This document shows positions 8,422 through 17,292 of a DNA stretch of 45,412 bases, piece after piece (within the stretch, counting starts at the first letter, position 1; each line of letters opens with the position of its first letter). The DNA is taken from the NCBI GenBank assembly GCA_017941635.1, contig JAGAVZ010000244.1:1-45412 (forward strand). The letters run 5' to 3'. This DNA comes from Cellulosilyticum sp. Lineage in GTDB: Bacteria; Bacillota; Clostridia; Lachnospirales; Cellulosilyticaceae. The notes below the pieces were generated by a model that worked only from the letters and a program-made list of their open reading frames with translations, had not been told where the DNA came from and ran no database searches. Position numbers and translations under genes: made by a program.

Positions 8422-10328
8422 TTTTGAATCACCTTGACTAATAATTTAATAGCCCCAATAAATATTAAACCAATAATAATACCGAAAAGAATTCCATATG
8501 CACTTCTGATTAATGAAATCACAACTGGTGTGTGAATGTGTGCATAAGTATTAACTAATGATATTGGTCCAATAACTGCAAAAATAATAGCAATGATATA
8601 TTTTTCTTTATATCCATAGTAAAGTAATGCAAGTAAGATTGGATAACTAATTAAGAATTCTTTTGTTCTTGGTCTAACCCCTAATAGATTATCTAGGAAC
8701 TGTCTAAATCCTCTTTCTAAGTCAGTTGCTGTACCTGTGTTCCCTGTTCTACTTACATAGACAAATAGCGCAACTGCTAAAACTCCAATAAGAATTAATG
8801 AGCCATAACTAATCTTTTTATCTAATAGCCCTTTATAATATCTAAAATCGAATCTATGAGCTGTAAAGATATAATAGAATAAAACTAAAGCAATTGGTAA
8901 TACCACTGCTGCTTTTACACCCATAAACACATCAAGACCTATCGCAAAGTTTGTTTTTGAAAGACATCCGATAATGGTTAAAACCCCACCGAAGGAAATG
9001 AGGCAAATTTTTAAGAATGCTAAGATTGTATCTTTAATATTCTTTTCTTCATCATCTACTACTTTGATAATCGCATAAGTTGGGAACATCACACTACCGA
9101 ATAATGCCATAAGCTGACAACCTAAGTTTACGTAGCCTTTTAGTAACAATAAAGCATATCCTAGTGTTCCTAAAATCCCAAGTGTAATGCCTGTCTTTGC
9201 AAAGCCTAAAGCTTGCATAAAGAGAATAAATACCATAACAGATGCAAGCCCTGCTACTAATGATACCCATACTGGATAAGTTGGTAGGTTATAATCTGGG
9301 ATATTGTTTGAAATGGTATATCCTGCTGCCTCGGCCGTCTCAATAAATCTGGTAATACTTTCATCATAAGTAGCAATTGCTGCCTCTGGCTCTGCTGTTG
9401 TACCTAATTTAAATAAGAAGACTCTATTATTTCTTTCTTCTAATGCAAGGTCATAACGATCTATTATATCATCTACTGACATTGTCTCTACTTTAGGATC
9501 TTCAAGTGTGTGCAATCTTACAACTTTGTAATCTTTTCTACCATCACTTGTTGCATTTGCTAAAGTTTCAAAGCCTTTTTGTTTGGTTGTTGTAAATTCA
9601 ATAAATCCTAATTGATGTTTCTCAATATATTCTTGGAATGCTTGACTTGTAGGTGCTGTAACATTGGCATCAGCAAAATAAATTGTATCTACATTTTTGA
9701 TTGCTGAAATATTTTCTATCAATGCTTCAACTGATTCTTCAGTCGGGTCTTGCCAAGATTTAAGCTGCAACGAAATATTGAAGCCCATATCTGCTGCCTT
9801 ATTTAGAGCTGCTACATCAAATCCTAAACCCATTCCAGTAAGTGCTGCACCGGCATCTCCAATTTCAAGGAAATAAATATCATCTACCTGATAACCTTCA
9901 AGTTCAATTCCTTTAAGTGCAAATGTATCAACAATATTTTTTATCACTGCTGGGTTATCAGAAACAATATAGCGCATATCTGGCTTAATCTCTTTTTCTT
10001 GTGGATAATTAAATCTTAAAATATAGCCCTCTACCAGTGAAACTTCGCCTAAGTTCTTGTAATTTGTGTAGTCTTTATCTGATACAGATGCAACTGTCGT
10101 CTCCTTAACAAGGATATTTGTTACACCTAATTCTTTGTAATGCGCAAGTACTTCTTCAACCGTTTTTTCTTGCTCAATTGATATTCTAAGTATATCACTG
10201 TACTTAATGGCAATCCCTACTTGATCATAGTTGTTTTCTACTTGGATTCTTTGGAATCCTACAAAACCACATGTGATGAGTGAAATAACCATAATCGTAT
10301 AAATCAGGATTTTGATTTGTTTCTTCAT
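8400..10328 (-). CDS. DUF5693 family membrane protein
   Basis: A 642-residue protein of the DUF5693 family, whose genes are commonly found next to csaB. It has an N-terminal anchor (about 8-25), an extracytoplasmic domain of some 320 residues (about 30-345; repeated alpha/beta stretches such as LKELGVTNILVKE-like and IELEGYQVDDIYFLEIG), then eight or nine membrane helices between about 352 and 630. No enzymatic motif is recognised. Given its overlap with csaB and the many helices, it may export or modify the wall polymer, comparable in place to the csaA gene of Bacillus anthracis; that is inference from context and not from homology. It lies 26 bases downstream of the small secreted protein gene. 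Confidence 0.75.
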   Translation of the reverse strand: MKKQIKILIYTIMVISLITCGFVGFQRIQVENNYDQVGIAIKYSDILRISIEQEKTVEEVLAHYKELGVTNILVKETTVASVSDKDYTNYKNLGEVSLVEGYILRFNYPQEKEIKPDMRYIVSDNPAVIKNIVDTFALKGIELEGYQVDDIYFLEIGDAGAALTGMGLGFDVAALNKAADMGFNISLQLKSWQDPTEESVEALIENISAIKNVDTIYFADANVTAPTSQAFQEYIEKHQLGFIEFTTTKQKGFETLANATSDGRKDYKVVRLHTLEDPKVETMSVDDIIDRYDLALEERNNRVFLFKLGTTAEPEAAIATYDESITRFIETAEAAGYTISNNIPDYNLPTYPVWVSLVAGLASVMVFILFMQALGFAKTGITLGILGTLGYALLLLKGYVNLGCQLMALFGSVMFPTYAIIKVVDDEEKNIKDTILAFLKICLISFGGVLTIIGCLSKTNFAIGLDVFMGVKAAVVLPIALVLFYYIFTAHRFDFRYYKGLLDKKISYGSLILIGVLAVALFVYVSRTGNTGTATDLERGFRQFLDNLLGVRPRTKEFLISYPILLALLYYGYKEKYIIAIIFAVIGPISLVNTYAHIHTPVVISLIRSAYGILFGIIIGLIFIGAIKLLVKVIQKCQTQLK

Positions 10329-10354
10329 GTTTTCCTCCGTATATTTTTACCTAT

Positions 10355-10858
10355 TTATAAGATAGTATATCCGCCTCTTACCATTACTACCATAGTTCTA
10401 GTAGCTAAGATACCTCTACCATCTTCTCTTGGTACAATAAGTAAATTATTATTTGGTGCTTTTGTTCCACCTGCTAAATCCACACCATCTGTTACATCTT
10501 GAACACCACCACCTGCTGAAGCAACAATAGTGCCTTCTCCTGAACGAATAATAATTTCTGAACCTTGTTTACCCAAAATTGTTTGTCCTGCTTGCACTGT
10601 GGCAATTTTGTAACCACCTTGTGCCTCTTCTAATGCAGCAACTTTATTGGATAACTCAATAATTAATTTTTCTTGTGCAGCAATAACAGCATCAAAATCA
10701 ACGTCTGTCCCACCTGCTGCAATATCTGCAATCTTCTTATCCACATAGCTTTTTGTTACTAGTGGATCAGATTCCGTGCCAATTTTGATATCTGTTGCAT
10801 AAAGTGATGTTACTGATAATACTGCTACCGTCAATGCTATCTTTAACTTTTTATTCAT
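10355..10858 (-). CDS. Small secreted protein of unknown function
   Basis: A 167-residue protein with a clear signal peptide (about 1-22, ending SLYAT), a short heptad stretch (about 55-80, AQEKLIIELSNKVAALEEAQ) that could form a coiled coil, and a compact Gly-rich C-terminal domain (about 85-167) with the run LLIVPREDGRGI and the end VMVRGGYTIL. Hypothetical proteins with a similar GRG...VRGGY ending are recalled from other Firmicutes but no function is known. AGGAGAT lies 7 bases before the ATG. It sits between the phosphodiester glycosidase and DUF5693 with gaps of 26 bases on both sides, so it is part of the envelope operon and likely acts at the cell surface. Confidence 0.8.
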   Translation of the reverse strand: MNKKLKIALTVAVLSVTSLYATDIKIGTESDPLVTKSYVDKKIADIAAGGTDVDFDAVIAAQEKLIIELSNKVAALEEAQGGYKIATVQAGQTILGKQGSEIIIRSGEGTIVASAGGGVQDVTDGVDLAGGTKAPNNNLLIVPREDGRGILATRTMVVMVRGGYTIL

Positions 10859-10884
10859 AGTATATCTCCTAATACATTTAATAT

Positions 10885-13716
10885 TTATTTAAATTTCTCT
10901 AATGTATAGTACACTGCATTACCATCGACTTTAAATTTAACAAAGGAACCATCTTCATAATTATTTGTTGCTGTATTTATACCATTAGTTCTTATGTATC
11001 TAATGCCATCTTCTATGCTTACTTCTGGCTGTGTGCCCCCTGCATAAACTACAAATATATTTTGTCCTGTTGCTTCCTTTACTTCTTTTAAATAATCGTG
11101 GAAAGCTTGTCCTTCTAATGTATCTTTAAACTGTGTCAATGGATTAAGACTGGTTACAATAATGATATTTTTAGCTGAACTACTAGCTGCAATAGAGTTT
11201 TTCAAATAAGTCCATCCTTTTGTATCTGTTGCTCTAATGCCACCTGATCCTGTTCCTACCATAATGAATTTCGTTGTATTATAGTCGCCTGCTTGATATG
11301 AATTAGTATACGTATACTGTGTGCATCCTAGGTTTACGTCACTATTTCTAGATGAAGCCTTGAGTACTAAGCTTGCTCCATTAGATAAAATCTTGCTAAC
11401 CTTACTTATACCTTCATTACCTAATGTCACGCCCTCAGCCTTTGTTGGTCCTACTACATTTACAATATATTGATTCCCAATTGGCCCTTGTAAGCTTTCT
11501 TTATATAACGAATCAAATAAATAGTCTGCTCTTGCTGAAATACCTGCTTCATTTCTGAAACCTCTAGTAATTGAGAGATGGTCTAAATAAACAGCTGTTT
11601 TAATGTCTTGACCTACTGTATTAGCACTCATACAGAATTTAGTTACTTTCGCTGGTAATACCATTTCTTCTGGTATACTGGCACTTACATATTTCCATCC
11701 TTCAAAGTCTATACTATCAGTCAGTTTTAGGTAATATGTCTTGCCATTACTGTCTACTACTTCTAACTGGGCTGTATGACCTTGCTTTTTACCATAAAGC
11801 CACATATTGATGCTCTTTGCATCTTGAGTAATAGCAATTGGTGTATTAAATACGGTGTATGCTGCTTGTTTATTATTAGATGCCTTAAAAGTATAAGTCA
11901 TTTTTAAAGACTTTTGTCCATGGTATACCGGCTTGTTACATGGAAATACCTCACCTGTCACTGTTGTTGTATCTCCTAGCCACGTACCTGAATTATTTTC
12001 TAAAGACTCTATTGCTACTGTGGCATTTCCTCCAATAACACCTGCCTTACCTGTTATACCATTATAAGTTGCTATAATTCTACCTAAAGTTGAATTACTA
12101 GCACTTACTGTATTATTGGCTACTTGGATTGCACTATTGTCACTTGTCCAAGCAATATTATTACTATTAATTGGAATCTGATAACCATCTTTATCTATAC
12201 CATAAACTTGAATTGTCTTTTGTGCACCTACACCAACTTGAATTAAATTTGGTTCAATACGTAAGCCTGTTGGCTTATCTGACACATTGATTTCTACTGC
12301 TGTTTCTATTCCATTACAATTCGCAATAATAAGCATCTTTCCTGATGATGTTGGTGTAAAATTATTTCCCGAGAAATTCCCTTGTCCATTGGCCACACTA
12401 TAAGTAATGTTATTTGAATCCACTACAACGGGATTATGATTCTCATCTGTTCCTTTAAATGTAAAGCTAATACTTTCACCAACAAATGTTCTTGTTGTAT
12501 TTGGGGTGACGAGTAAGTTTGTTAAGTTACCTGTTTGTGAAGTTGTAAAGACACCAATCCCATTGATGACTTTTCTTTGAGACCCATTTGATGGCTTATT
12601 CTGCAAAATTGGTGAAAATGAACCTTCGTTTCTAGCAACAAAAGTTGTTGAACCACCACCATCTAAATACATTGCATCTTTTACATTATAGCGTTTTAAA
12701 ACTTCAATAAGCTCTGTTTGATTGATTCCTATGTATCCACTGCCTTTATCTACAGTTACTAATAAAATTTCATTGCTATCTTTAACTGTTGCAACTACTG
12801 TTCTTGCTACATTTGCATTTGGTGTTACTGCATGTGCCGAACCAGTATAAGCTGCTCCGTTTTTCATAATGATTCCACTTCCGCCAATACCTAATTTCAT
12901 ATTAGATACGGCTGTTGTCACACCATTATTCAAATAAAGAACCTCTTCTGCCATGACAGGTGTTCCCACTCTAAGCTTTGTATAATATTCATTCGCTATC
13001 GATTCTGGTACCATAATGACATAGCCATGGTCTGGAATCACAACACTTTCACCTGCTTTTGATTGATATGTTACCATATCATTTTCTACTACAAGTGTAT
13101 ATAAAGTTGGATGTTTTGTAACAATATTATTCGTAGTTTGATAATAGGTTTTGTCTACAACAATTGGTCTTGTTACACTATTAGGCACAATATTCTTTGT
13201 CCCTGCTCCTCCTATAAACGTGCCATTAGAAGTTAATCGAATTGCAACCCCATAATACTCCATAGAAGGAGTATTACTTTGATTAATCATAAAGGTTGCC
13301 ATATTTTTATTAATACCCAATGTAGAATAATTACTATTGTAGCCATGACTTAAACTACCATCTTCAATAAGCATCCCTAAGCTTGGTGAGCTATTCGAAC
13401 TCATATCAAAATAGTCTGCATTAACCCCTGCTAGAGCACCGCTATCTTGTACCATTTGAAGGATAGTCTGTCTTTGAAGCCCTGTAGCAGATTCTATAGG
13501 TGCCACCAGAATATTACTATCGCTTAAATCAATTTTTAAGACATTAATATTTCTCCAGCCGTCGTCCATCAGAAGCTTTTCCGCAATATGCGTTGCGCCC
13601 TTTGTAACAATTTGTTCTGTTTTAAGTGAATGTAAAACAGAACCATAAGCTGGCCTTACAAAACTCATACCTAATAATAGGCTGGCAATCACTAACTTCT
13701 TACTCATTTTATTCAT
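10885..13716 (-). CDS. Large secreted phosphodiester glycosidase (NAGPA domain)
   Basis: A 943-residue exported protein. After a signal peptide (1-25) comes a phosphodiester glycosidase (NAGPA/DUF2233-type) domain, about 55-395, with GVNADYFD (97-104) and MYLDGGGSTTF (349-359), the conserved motifs of the family. Two Ig-like beta domains follow (about 398-480 and 482-570), then a jelly-roll region (about 575-720) resembling a carbohydrate-binding module, and a final domain (about 730-943) with a weak metallophosphoesterase flavour (FIMVGTGSGGI, IIIVTSLNPLTQF). The family cleaves sugar-phosphodiester bonds, so a wall polymer is the likely substrate. AGGGGGGA lies 6 bases before the ATG. It follows the LCP gene by 37 bases. 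Confidence 0.85.
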   Translation of the reverse strand: MNKMSKKLVIASLLLGMSFVRPAYGSVLHSLKTEQIVTKGATHIAEKLLMDDGWRNINVLKIDLSDSNILVAPIESATGLQRQTILQMVQDSGALAGVNADYFDMSSNSSPSLGMLIEDGSLSHGYNSNYSTLGINKNMATFMINQSNTPSMEYYGVAIRLTSNGTFIGGAGTKNIVPNSVTRPIVVDKTYYQTTNNIVTKHPTLYTLVVENDMVTYQSKAGESVVIPDHGYVIMVPESIANEYYTKLRVGTPVMAEEVLYLNNGVTTAVSNMKLGIGGSGIIMKNGAAYTGSAHAVTPNANVARTVVATVKDSNEILLVTVDKGSGYIGINQTELIEVLKRYNVKDAMYLDGGGSTTFVARNEGSFSPILQNKPSNGSQRKVINGIGVFTTSQTGNLTNLLVTPNTTRTFVGESISFTFKGTDENHNPVVVDSNNITYSVANGQGNFSGNNFTPTSSGKMLIIANCNGIETAVEINVSDKPTGLRIEPNLIQVGVGAQKTIQVYGIDKDGYQIPINSNNIAWTSDNSAIQVANNTVSASNSTLGRIIATYNGITGKAGVIGGNATVAIESLENNSGTWLGDTTTVTGEVFPCNKPVYHGQKSLKMTYTFKASNNKQAAYTVFNTPIAITQDAKSINMWLYGKKQGHTAQLEVVDSNGKTYYLKLTDSIDFEGWKYVSASIPEEMVLPAKVTKFCMSANTVGQDIKTAVYLDHLSITRGFRNEAGISARADYLFDSLYKESLQGPIGNQYIVNVVGPTKAEGVTLGNEGISKVSKILSNGASLVLKASSRNSDVNLGCTQYTYTNSYQAGDYNTTKFIMVGTGSGGIRATDTKGWTYLKNSIAASSSAKNIIIVTSLNPLTQFKDTLEGQAFHDYLKEVKEATGQNIFVVYAGGTQPEVSIEDGIRYIRTNGINTATNNYEDGSFVKFKVDGNAVYYTLEKFK

Positions 13717-13753
13717 TTGTGTCCCCCCTGTATGCTTATATATAAGCTATACG

Positions 13754-15025
13754 TTACTCAATTGCATCATTTCCTAAAACAATACAAATATCATAAGTTA
13801 TATTTGTGTCTACCTTAATAAGTGCTCCTGGATAATAGTTTAAGAACTGTTGTCCTAAAGTCTCATCTTTTACATATACAATTGTCCTATTTAATGTATC
13901 TAATGTATAATTTCCTATTTCGTTTACACTATAGCCTTCAGTTTCTAGTTCTTCTCGTGCTTTCCCCGCTACACCTTTTGTAGATGTTGAGTTAAGTACT
14001 TCAATTGAAACGGTTTTATCAATGACAACCTCTTTAGGTTCTTCTTCTACATTCTCATTAAATACTTCTTCCAAGAATAATGGAAGTGCCTCTTCATCAA
14101 TAACATAGTAAGACTTACCACCAATATATTGTCCTTCACCTGGCACAATATTAAAGGTTAAATTCTCTGCTGTCATTGAGCTTAGATATGGTAAATAATC
14201 CTTGATTTCTGAGAGCTTAATGTCTGTTGTAACAGATTCACTTACTGCATTAATGATATTTGGTATTTTAGTAATAATACTTGGACTTGTTACTTTTTTA
14301 GCAAAGGCATCTAAGAAAAGCTGTTGGGTCTTGATACGGCCTACATCACCTTCTGCATAACCTTTTCTATATCTTACTAATCCTTCTGCTTCTTCCCCAT
14401 TTAGTGTTTGCACTCCTGGATCTAAATGGATATGAAGGTCTTGATAGTTATCATCGTAGTGAAGTCCATTACCATCTAATGCTGGTACATCTACTTCAAC
14501 CCCACCAATGGCATCTACAATTTTTTTAAAGGCATCTAAAGTAACAATAACATAGTTATCAATTTGTAAATCTAACGTATCCTCTAGATAAGCAATTGTT
14601 AGTTCACGAATCTTGTCCATGCTACCATAGCTTGTCATTTCATTTAACTTAGATATAGAGATGTTGTACCCTTTGAGCTCTTGTACCAATTCTTGTTGAG
14701 AATCTGTCCATTCTACTCTTGTATCTCTTGGCACAGAAATAATACGCATCTTGTCAGTTTCACTATTATAATTTAATACGAAAATAACATCAGTTCTCAC
14801 ACCATCTTCATCTACGCCAAATACTGCTAGTGTCTTGTTAATTGGGTCTTTCTCTTTTTTAGCAAAGATTGGGCCTGTATCTCCATTATAGAAATTTTGT
14901 TGGTATACATAGGCAAATCCCCCAACTGCTACAACTAATACTGCAAAAGTAATCGCTACCGTTCTAACAAAGATTTGGGCTAGCGTTTTCTTTTGCTTTT
15001 TCTTTAATTTTTTTTGTTGACTCAT
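13754..15025 (-). CDS. LytR-CpsA-Psr (LCP) family wall-polymer ligase
   Basis: LCP enzymes transfer lipid-linked polymers to peptidoglycan. The 423-residue protein has a basic N-terminus, one membrane helix (about 20-42), an LCP domain (about 65-300) with R77/D79 in VRTDVIF, R100/D101/R103 in VPRDTRVEW and the later Arg pair in LVRYRKGY...GRIKTQQ, then a LytR_C domain (about 335-420). It leads the cluster of envelope genes, so its substrate is probably the polymer made and pyruvylated by its neighbours. It is a close paralogue of the LCP protein encoded at 17293-18645. AGGAGA is 9 bases before the ATG. Confidence 0.93.
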   Translation of the reverse strand: MSQQKKLKKKQKKTLAQIFVRTVAITFAVLVVAVGGFAYVYQQNFYNGDTGPIFAKKEKDPINKTLAVFGVDEDGVRTDVIFVLNYNSETDKMRIISVPRDTRVEWTDSQQELVQELKGYNISISKLNEMTSYGSMDKIRELTIAYLEDTLDLQIDNYVIVTLDAFKKIVDAIGGVEVDVPALDGNGLHYDDNYQDLHIHLDPGVQTLNGEEAEGLVRYRKGYAEGDVGRIKTQQLFLDAFAKKVTSPSIITKIPNIINAVSESVTTDIKLSEIKDYLPYLSSMTAENLTFNIVPGEGQYIGGKSYYVIDEEALPLFLEEVFNENVEEEPKEVVIDKTVSIEVLNSTSTKGVAGKAREELETEGYSVNEIGNYTLDTLNRTIVYVKDETLGQQFLNYYPGALIKVDTNITYDICIVLGNDAIE

Positions 15026-15280
15026 TTTTGTGTTCTCCTATAAAGATGTTTTATTTCCTCACCAACATTCTTTATCTTTTTGTATGGGCAATTTATTTAT
15101 TATACTACATTTCCCTTATATTTACACATTTTCATGTCAATACAATTTATATTGTAGTAAAATATGCCTAACATGTCCATTATAATATAGGATATGTATT
15201 TTAAAAATAATTTCTGCCATTTTTCTCTTACAATACTGTAATATAATGTATGTAGTACAAGAACATTGTATTTTAAACTA
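15026..15280. other. Upstream region of the first LCP gene
   Basis: AT-rich and non-coding. On the minus strand TATAAT (15099-15104) and a TTGACA (15135-15140) are present, but the distance between them does not fit one promoter. A short palindrome, TTACA-N4-TGTAA, lies near 15230. This must contain the promoter for the envelope operon. Confidence 0.4.
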
Positions 15281-15416
15281 GTTATATAGCTTAACTTCAG
15301 ATTTTTTATTGTATAATTTATAAAGCTGTACTTTTAATATGTTATATAACTTAAGCTTGCATTAGAAATGTGCTATATAACTTAAGCTGATATTTTTAAT
15401 ACACTATATAATTAGG
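15281..15416 (+). repeat. Four phased direct repeats upstream of nfo
   Basis: Copies of a 17-base unit near GYTATATAACTTAAGCT start at 15281, 15341 and 15372. A partial fourth (ACTATATAATTAGG) starts at 15403. Spacings are 60, 31 and 31 bases, about whole helical turns. The last copy contains a TATAAT (15406-15411) suitable as a -10 box for nfo, and the preceding copy would overlap the -35 position. This layout suggests a regulator that binds side by side on one DNA face, but no regulator is identified. Confidence 0.6.
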
Positions 15417-15466
15417 ATTAGTGTTATACGAGAATATTTGGCTGATTAATTGGAAAGGACTTATAT

Positions 15467-16330
15467 ATGCTAAAAATTGGCTCACATGTTTCAATTAGCG
15501 GTGGTTTATTGGGTGCTGCAAAGGAGGCTTACTCTTATGGTGCCTCTACCTTTATGATTTATACAGGTGCTCCACAAAATACCAAACGCTCACCATTAGA
15601 AAACTTAAAAATTAAAGAAGGTCAAGCCTTTATGAAAGCGCATGGGCTTAGCGATATCGTCATCCATGCACCATACATTATTAATCTTGCTTCTTATAAG
15701 GAAGAAACTTATAACTTAGGTAAGGAATTCCTAGCATTAGAATTAGAAAGAACAGAAGCTATTGGCTCTAACTACCTTGTACTTCACCCAGGTTCTTTTA
15801 CAGATAAAACCTATGAATATGGCGTGGAAAGAATTGCTGCTGCATTAAACGAAGTCCTTACACCAGAAACTAAGCCAATCATCTGCTTAGAAACAATGGC
15901 TGGTAAAGGAAAAGAAATCGGACGTAGCTTTGAGGAATTACGTGATATTATTGACCGAGTAGAATTAAAAGATAAGATTGGGATTTGCTTTGACACTTGT
16001 CACGTTCATGATAGTGGCTATGATATCGTAGAAAATCTAGATGAAGTCTTTGCTGAGTTTGATCGTATTATTGGCCTAGACCGCTTAAAGGTATTCCATG
16101 TAAATGGTTCTCTCAATCCTAGAGGTGCTAAAAAAGACCGTCATGCCAACCTAGGTGCCCTAGAAGATAATCCAAAAGGTAAAGATCATATTGGCAAAGA
16201 AGCCCTTTATAAACTCGTACATCATCCAGTAGCCGAAGGTAAACCTATTATTTTAGAAACACCATGGCTTGATAAGAAGACAAATCTCTACAAAGAAGAG
16301 ATTGCTTATTTACGAGGGGAAGAAAAATAA
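15467..16330 (+). CDS. nfo: Deoxyribonuclease IV (AP endonuclease IV)
   Basis: Cuts the DNA backbone 5' of abasic sites in base-excision repair. The 287-residue TIM-barrel protein carries the full set of zinc ligands: H67 (IHAPY), H107 (LHPGS), E142 (CLETMAGKG), D176 and H179 (FDTCH), H211 (FHVNGS), D224 and H226 (KDRHANLG), and E264 (LETPW). It opens a two-gene plus-strand unit with fabG, in a neighbourhood otherwise on the minus strand. A short AAAGGA precedes the ATG. Confidence 0.97.
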   Translation: MLKIGSHVSISGGLLGAAKEAYSYGASTFMIYTGAPQNTKRSPLENLKIKEGQAFMKAHGLSDIVIHAPYIINLASYKEETYNLGKEFLALELERTEAIGSNYLVLHPGSFTDKTYEYGVERIAAALNEVLTPETKPIICLETMAGKGKEIGRSFEELRDIIDRVELKDKIGICFDTCHVHDSGYDIVENLDEVFAEFDRIIGLDRLKVFHVNGSLNPRGAKKDRHANLGALEDNPKGKDHIGKEALYKLVHHPVAEGKPIILETPWLDKKTNLYKEEIAYLRGEEK

Positions 16331-16427
16331 AATCTTTCTTATTTAAAATATGGGATAGGATTATAATGTCTAACTTAATAAACGTTAACCTATTGAATAT
16401 AGAATGAACTTGTTGGGAGGAATAGAT

Positions 16428-17168
16428 ATGTATCAAAATGAAATTGTACTTGTGACAGGTTCTTCAAGAGGAATTGGTAAAGCTATTGCCTATGCCTTTG
16501 CCAAAAAAGGTGCTAAGGTTGTGCTCAATGCTGCTACCTCTGAGGAACGTCTTATCAATACCTATACTGAATTTGTGAATGAAGGATTTACAACTACTCA
16601 TTTCTTTGGTGATTTATCAGATTTTGACACAACGAAAGCTTTGTTTCATCATATCCAATCTGAGTTTGGTGATTTACCTTCCATAATTATCAACAATGCA
16701 GGGATTAGTCATGTTGGTTTATTCACAGATACCATACCCGAATTGTGGAGTAAAATATTAAATATTAACTTAAATTCAGTCTATAATTGTTGTTATCTTG
16801 GTACACCTTCTATGATTAGCAAGCACCAGGGGACTATTATTAATATTACCTCTATCTGGGGAAATGTAGGTGCATCTTGTGAAGTAGCTTATTCTACAAG
16901 CAAAGCTGCTATTAATGGCTTAACTAAAAGTCTTGCCAAAGAATTAGGTCCATCTAATATCCGCGTCAATGCTGTTGCATGTGGCTGGATTGATACAGAT
17001 ATGACCAGCTGCTATAGTGAGGAAGAAAAAGCCGCCTTTGTAGAAGAGATTCCATTATGTCGCACAGGTCAAACAGAAGATATCGCAAACACTTGCTTAT
17101 ATCTTGCTTCTCCTGCTGCCTCTTATGTCACAGGGCAAATTCTTACAGTAGATGGTGGATTACTCTAG
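16428..17168 (+). CDS. Short-chain dehydrogenase, FabG-like 3-oxoacyl-ACP reductase
   Basis: NAD(P)H-dependent oxidoreductase of 246 residues with the cofactor loop TGSSRGIGKA (10-19), NNAG (89-92), and catalytic N114, S142, Y155 and K159 (YSTSK). It ends in YVTGQILTVDGG as FabG does. The start at 16428 is set by GGGAGG 7 bases upstream; the frame is open eight codons earlier without a site. No other fatty-acid genes are near, so it may be a FabG paralogue acting on a different carbonyl compound. It lies 97 bases after nfo and is probably co-transcribed. Confidence 0.85.
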   Translation: MYQNEIVLVTGSSRGIGKAIAYAFAKKGAKVVLNAATSEERLINTYTEFVNEGFTTTHFFGDLSDFDTTKALFHHIQSEFGDLPSIIINNAGISHVGLFTDTIPELWSKILNINLNSVYNCCYLGTPSMISKHQGTIINITSIWGNVGASCEVAYSTSKAAINGLTKSLAKELGPSNIRVNAVACGWIDTDMTSCYSEEEKAAFVEEIPLCRTGQTEDIANTCLYLASPAASYVTGQILTVDGGLL

Positions 17169-17198
17169 TTTATCTATATATCTAAATTACTATTCATA

Positions 17199-17239
17199 AA
17201 AAATAGGAATGGTGTCAAACATGCATCATTCCTATTTTT
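17199..17239. terminator. Bidirectional terminator between convergent genes
   Basis: A 16-bp stem with one G-U pair (AAAAATAGGAATGGTG against CATCATTCCTATTTTT) and a 9-base loop, flanked by A and T runs. It serves fabG on the plus strand and the second LCP gene on the minus strand. Confidence 0.85.
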
Positions 17240-17292
17240 ACATTTAAACTATTTATCCAGTTATTTTATTTAAATACTATATACTGCTCCAT

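Noticed and set aside
15135-15140. TTGACA upstream of the first LCP gene as a promoter -35
   Set aside because: The nearby TATAAT is 30 bases away and the TATAAG only 14, so no proper spacing.
15230-15260. SOS (LexA) box near nfo
   Set aside because: A GAAC is present but not the GAACATATGTTC-type palindrome used in Clostridia.
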